Assembly: GCF_963422355.1 (NCBI RefSeq)
Contig: NC_085089.1
Coordinates: forward strand, 6,030,052-6,094,051
Direction: 5' to 3'
Length of the DNA stretch: 64,000 nt
Source: Corticium candelabrum
Lineage: Eukaryota > Porifera > Homoscleromorpha > Homosclerophorida > Plakinidae
The position numbers were made by a program, and so were the translations under genes. Of the stretch, positions 59,176 through 64,000 are shown one piece after another; position 1 is the first letter of the stretch; each line of letters starts with the position of its first letter. The notes beneath the pieces were generated by a model. The model saw only the letters and a program-made list of their open reading frames with translations, was not told the origin of the DNA and searched no databases.

Positions 59176-60860
59176 ATGAAAAAGTTCGAACGACATCCCA
59201 AGAAACGTCGACATGAGATGAGAAAGATTGCTGCACAGACTGCCAAAGCTTCTGCTGTCCTACGTACGTATTGTCGTGACAATTCACAGTCCATTGAAGC
59301 TATACTGCTTCCTGTATGTATATCTACTAGCTATTATACGTCAATCTAGCAAACACAAACCACGTGACGATTGACATTAGTTGAAATTTCGTTTCTGTTA
59401 TTTCTATAGTAATATATGGTTTCTGTGTCCTTGCAGATGACTCTGATGAGTTTGACGAGTTCACGAGACTTTCGTATTTCGAAACAGCAATGAAATCGTG
59501 GGAGTTTTTGTTTCACAATCAGGATTTGGTTGATATCATCCTCGTTGTTGGCAACAATAAAGTTAAATTTGAAGCTCACAGACTGGTTCTGGCCGCCCAT
59601 AGTGATGTCATGAAGAACATGCTCTATGGTCAGATGAAAGAAAGTCTGCAGGATACAATCGAGCTTCCTGCAGTTGACGAAACAGCGTTCAGAGCACTTC
59701 TCGAGTATGTCTACACAGGAAAACTTCCAGTCGACAAGTCTTTCATATGTCAACTCATAGAGCTCTGTGATTTCCTTAGTATTCTAGATCTCAAGCAACA
59801 CTGTTGCACGTGGCTGTGCAAAAATATCGAAACCGAGAACGTATGTCAATATCTCATGTTCTCAACCAGACTGTCAGCTGATGAACAGCTTTATAAGTAC
59901 TGTTTTGAATGGATCGAAGATCACGCCGCTGCAGTCCTCTGCACAGATGGTTTCGCAGAGCACGTGACAGCAGAAGAGCTACAAAAGATAGCCGCTAGTG
60001 ACAACCTGAATCTCGATGAAATCCAGCTGTTTGAAGGAATCAAGCGATGGATTGAGTATGACCCCTCAAGACACAATGATGGTAAACAAACAGCAAAATT
60101 TCTTCGCTTACCAATGATCAACGCAAGTGAATTGTTGAGCTGTGTGAGACTCAGAGGGAGCAACTTCGTCCGATCAGACGCTATCCTTAATGCTCTAGCG
60201 TCACAGCAATACTCTCTGGACAATCCCTATGACATTGACTCACCTCATCTCACTTTACGTTTGCCATCTACACGCCTAGTCAACGGAGTTTCTTCGTTCC
60301 AGTGGAAAACGGCTCTAGACGTACCTTCTGATGGCCCTGTAAGCTTCAAAAACTGCAACCATGCTGTGGTTCAAAGTTCAGCAAAACTAATCACAGCTGT
60401 ACCTATGCCGATTCCATGTTGCGTACGAGTTCTGCTTGTGACCAAATCAACAGTCAATCGTCAAGCTAAAATTGAAATTGTAATAATACCCCCCAATAGT
60501 CGGGAGAGAGGGGGTTATAGTGGAAACATCTGGGCACCAACCTACCAGGTAAAAATAGACGAGGATAATCTCGACACGTCTTCAAAAATGAAGTCTGGTT
60601 CAATTAGAGTCGGATGTATTGCTGGACTGAAGTTTCACATCACTTCAACGCACGTTTGCTTACAACTCAATGGCGTTGTACAATCACGAGTTGGCCTGTC
60701 AGATCTAACTTCTACATATGTTCCAAGCCATATTACTAGCGGACTGTGTGAAAAATGTGACCTTCGCCGCGTGTTCGTTACAGCTGAATTAAGCAAACTT
60801 CAGGAACCAGGAAACATCACAGTTAAAGAAGACGCTGCTAACTGTTGTGATCAATCGTAG
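59176..60860 (+). CDS. BTB-BACK protein, type 4 (BTB gene 8)
   Basis: Exons 59176-59263 and 59437-60860 give 503 residues. Leader MKKFERHPKKRRHEMRK, basic and NLS-like. Donor CTAC|GTACGT, acceptor CTTGCAG, phase 1. BTB spans ~50-150 (VDIILVVGNNKVKFEAHRLVL) and BACK ~155-265; the C-terminal domain has IPCCVRVLLVTKSTVNR and GCIAGLKFHITS. It differs from BTB gene 7 by having LRLRGSNF (extra codons) at the BACK end and a shorter acidic linker. The normal CAG acceptor suggests gene 7's AAG is derived. Confidence 0.85.
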
Positions 60861-61404
60861 ATATATAGAGCACGCTGCTATAAACTGTTGACCAATCAAG
60901 ACCTAATGTTTAGTAAGTGTTTGTATAGACCGGCTGTTTCAAAGTTTCATGTTCTACACATTTTATAGGCATGTCCTAGTTATATAAATGATGCAAGTTT
61001 AATACGTAAGTTAGCCCGCAATACTTATAGACGTCATGCAGTCGACTCCTGTCTCCAATCCAATTCTCGCGTGCTTTATAAAATGGAAACCAGCTGTAAT
61101 TCGGGTTCGTAAAGTGACCCATCTTTAACCCATCCATCTCTATTTTACCATGCATTCCAATCTTCCAATCTTTTAATCTGTATGCAACGTTAATTGTCTG
61201 GATCGGTGTCTTGCGCAGTAGTACACATGCAGAGTATAGGTCTGGACCACCGTTTTCTGTGTGACAGAAAGTCTGGCATTGCAATCGCGAGCTCACCATT
61301 TCAATCCTGCGAGGCAGCCGTTTGGTAATCCTTGTGTGACATCCCATCGTCTCGGGCGCGCACCCCTCACACCCTCCACTCCGCATCCGAGAGTTGGGAT
61401 ATCC

Positions 61405-61465
<61 letters not shown>

Positions 61466-62246
61466 CACACATATATATATACATATATATATATATATAC
61501 ATATATATATTATTTATATAGATAAAAGATGGCATCGGCAACAACTGTTTGAAAGATACATTTTTTAATTAATTAAAGTATTGACATACACGTAGACTAG
61601 TCAAATTGTGTCTGTAATTTGGCAATGAGGGTTCCTCAAACAACAAATACAAGAAAACTCTGGCTAAATCCAGCTAACTAGTGTCCAGCTGCTGTCACCT
61701 CCACGTCTTAGCAAAATAGGCCCCTATATCATCACGCAATTCGACAAACCTAATCTATTCTCTAAAAATAATTATTAATATCTAACAACATGCACTTTGA
61801 GCAAATGGTATTAATCCATAAGAATCATATATATACTACAGGTATAAACACACAACTCATCAATGGCTCTGTGGTGATCGTAAAGCGAGAGAGACAGCCA
61901 TTACACTCCCGTGAGTCGACCCTATAGCTACGAGCCTGTCGTGACTTCAAATAAAACATATGGAAAATATTATAACAAGCATGCCACTTACGTAAAACTT
62001 GCCATACTGCAAATTACAAACCATATACTTTAATGACGTTTCACTCAAAGCCATTACGTTCAAGATACATGTTGCAATCCCATCTAATCTAATGATATTA
62101 TAACTATCATAGCATGTGTCAATAAATGTTTTACGCAGCTTCAACATTTAAAACTCGTTGACTTCGTGGCCCATGCAGGTCAGCCCAATGAAAGCAAAGA
62201 CGTTAGCAATTGCCAGCCCGTGCATTTTTAAAATGTCACTTTGTGG
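60861..62246. other. Intergenic between BTB gene 8 and the propeller gene
   Basis: Duplicate of 51985-53277 with indels. It has an (AT)n tract at ~61408-61512. Tyr/Ile-repeat open frames there are artefacts. No gene recognised. Confidence 0.6.
61408..61512. repeat. (AT)n-rich microsatellite
   Basis: Alternating AT with ACAT interruptions; far longer than the corresponding tract in the duplicated region. Confidence 0.93.
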
Positions 62247-63648
62247 TCACTCATGTCCAGAAAATGATTTCTTCTGAACGGTAATCACGCCATTTACAGT
62301 ACCGTATGCGTACACATTCATGGCACTGTCGGCTGTCAGCATCTCAGGGTTAAAATCGAATGACACCGCCATCGTGTTTCCTTCCCCAGTCTTGGCAGAC
62401 AACCTGAATACCTTCCATACGTCGTCCTTAGAGCAGAGAAAGGCAAACTGACCATCTGGAAACGGAATCGGATGGCGAGGTGCCCACGGCTGAGAAGCAC
62501 TGGTACAGTGGACGCCATCACCAAACGCCTCAGAAGCCGATTTCTGCCACATCACCTTGCCACTCGTCGTGTCGATTGCTTCCCAGTTATTACTATTCCC
62601 GACCAGTAAAGTAGTCTCGTCGTCCGAAATAGTTAGAAAGTTGGAAGTGCCAGACGCCGACCATAAAGATCTTCCGGTTCTATCCCACGCTCGAATGTGG
62701 TTTTGTGATTGGCAGAGAGCAAAAATTCTACCCTGACTGTCGGAAGCCATCACCCATGGCTTAGTCAAGCATCCGGATATAAACAAGTCCTCCTTACTTG
62801 ATGACTTCAGTGGGAGACTAAACCTAAAAATACCCGTATCGTGATTAAAGAATCCATTGTTGTAGATCGTCCGCCCATCTGCACCACATATAATAGTCGA
62901 CAACGCCGACGTAGAAATCTGCGTGTTTGTCTCAAGCATGTGACCGTTCACGTTAGCAGCAGCATCAGCACTGATATCGGCCCAAATAAGCTGAGGCGGC
63001 TCGGTTTGAGACACGGCGAGCAGTTGGGGTTCGACGTCATTGGGACTGTAACTGTTGGCAACACTCGAACTATTCTTGTCCAATACAAGAATCCGTGATC
63101 CGCCGTGTGAGTACCCCGCTACAACGGGATATCCGTCTGGTGTATACCTCAACACTGAGTTGAAGCAAGCTGCATAGTCAGACAGATTGTATTCTCGTAC
63201 AGTCTTTCCTGTGTTTCCGTCGATTTCCCACACCATGGCTGGAGACCATCGCTTTAGAGACCCTCCAGACGGCCAATCGGGACTACCGTTGTATTTGTCT
63301 GGACCGAGCAGAGGGAGATGAATGTGACCGTCGCTGGCGCGTTGGTTGACTCCGCCCGCAAGGTTGGGACCCTCGTTGAACGGTACCTCCCAATAGGGAA
63401 TATGAAAGTCTCCGTACGGCAAGCGAGCTGTCCATTCGTCGGAATTTGGTCGAGCGAGCGAGCGGGTTGAGCCGTGAGCACACAAGAACCAATCTGTTTC
63501 TTTCTCGTTCTGAGCGAAAACGAGTGAAGCCATCAGACACAGCAGACCTGAAACAGCAGCAATTGTTCCACCACGTCAATGATTTGTAATACAAATCACT
63601 CGAGCTATTTGTTCAAGTTAACTTACCAACTTGTACAAACCAAGCCAT
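62247..63648 (-). CDS. Secreted PQQ/WD40-like beta-propeller protein
   Basis: Two exons on the minus strand, 63648-63627 and 63547-62247, give 440 residues. Donor GTTG|GTAAGT, acceptor TTTCAG. Joining them extends the long open frame by 12 residues and creates a typical signal peptide (MAWFVQVG + LLCLMASLVFAQ). The mature protein shows repeated blade-like segments such as ILVLDKNSS, IFALCQSQNHIRAWDRTGRSLW, TISDDETTLLVGNSNNWEAIDTTSGKVMW and AFLCSKDDVWKVFRLSAKTG, typical of quinoprotein/WD40-like propellers. Probably an extracellular binding protein; the ligand is unknown. It runs opposite to the BTB genes. A truncated copy lies at 53278-53915. Confidence 0.85.
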
Positions 63649-64000
63649 TTCAAGCGCTAACGGTCGAGACCTACTGTACTTGATTGAGTAGATTACAAGT
63701 TTAGGTAACACGAGATGTCTTAAGGACCCGTATATCTACGTCATTTGCTCACAACAGAGACCAAGTATGTTTTAATGCACGACGTTCTATACCTGTTCCC
63801 TTTTCCTACTTCATTTTGCAACCAAGTAGACGGACGTAGGGACCCATTGACTACCAATTGTCTATAAAGATCGAGATGTTCGCGTGATGTGCAACATCAT
63901 GATTACGTGCATGCATGCCTTCACTCCCCCGCTGCTACATCACATGATACAGACTCACGGTACCTGCCTGCATGTGACAACTGCATCTGTTGTTCGCAAC
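63649..64000. promoter_or_regulatory. Upstream region of the propeller gene
   Basis: Expected to hold its promoter; no convincing motif seen and no other gene to the window end. Confidence 0.35.

Noticed and set aside
61261-61568. Tyr/Ile-repeat open frames
   Set aside because: Products of the AT microsatellite.

Overview
The window is eukaryotic and almost certainly from an invertebrate animal. It has spliced genes with GT..AG introns, long GT, GATA, TGTC/TGTA and AT microsatellites, a SINE-like sequence, many DNA-transposon relics and a 200-base assembly gap. Domain and repeat content would suit a sponge, cnidarian or similar genome, but no marker fixes the species.

The backbone is a tandem array of eleven BTB-BACK loci, all on the + strand. 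Eight look intact (674, 15112, 18882, 23810, 36310, 45823, 50229, 59176) and three are broken (39695, 42457, 53913). Every intact locus has the same design: a tiny first exon of 21-40 codons ending in phase 1, one intron, then one large exon coding BTB, BACK and a conserved C-terminal beta-rich-looking domain that I cannot name. By leader, promoter and body there are four types: type 1 (674, 15112, 36310, 42457), type 2 (18882, 39695), type 3 (23810, 45823, 53913) and type 4 (50229, 59176).

The array grew by nested segmental duplication. A block of about 21 kb starting at 6617 (transposon cluster, type 1, type 2, type 3) recurs from 27866. The second copy gained a type 1 pseudogene (42457-44152) where the first copy has a retroelement tail. 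A second block (type 3 BTB, spacer, type 4 BTB, beta-propeller gene) recurs in 47-54 kb and 54-63.6 kb. Its breakpoint is visible at 53914, where a broken propeller gene is joined to a headless BTB gene.

Two copies of a complex transposon-derived cluster (about 6.0-14.7 kb and 27.9-35.9 kb) sit between BTB genes. Each holds a very long minus-strand gene with an N-terminal Cys/His region, a FEN1/PIN-nuclease-like C-terminal half and a CXC-type Cys cluster. Head to head with it is a plus-strand unit with an unrecognised SSRGWN-containing module followed by an IS630/Tc1-mariner-type DDE transposase. Both copies are decaying through different lesions. A diverged copy of the SSRGWN module lies in the opposite orientation at the far end of the cluster.

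At the right end is the one complete non-BTB host gene, a secreted PQQ/WD40-like beta-propeller protein on the minus strand (63648-62247), with its signal peptide split by a 79-base intron. The rest is intergenic DNA with MITEs, foldback hairpins, a Crypton-like fragment, a possible Helitron-like insertion with an empty site in a paralogous segment, and microsatellites. No rRNA, tRNA or CRISPR was seen.
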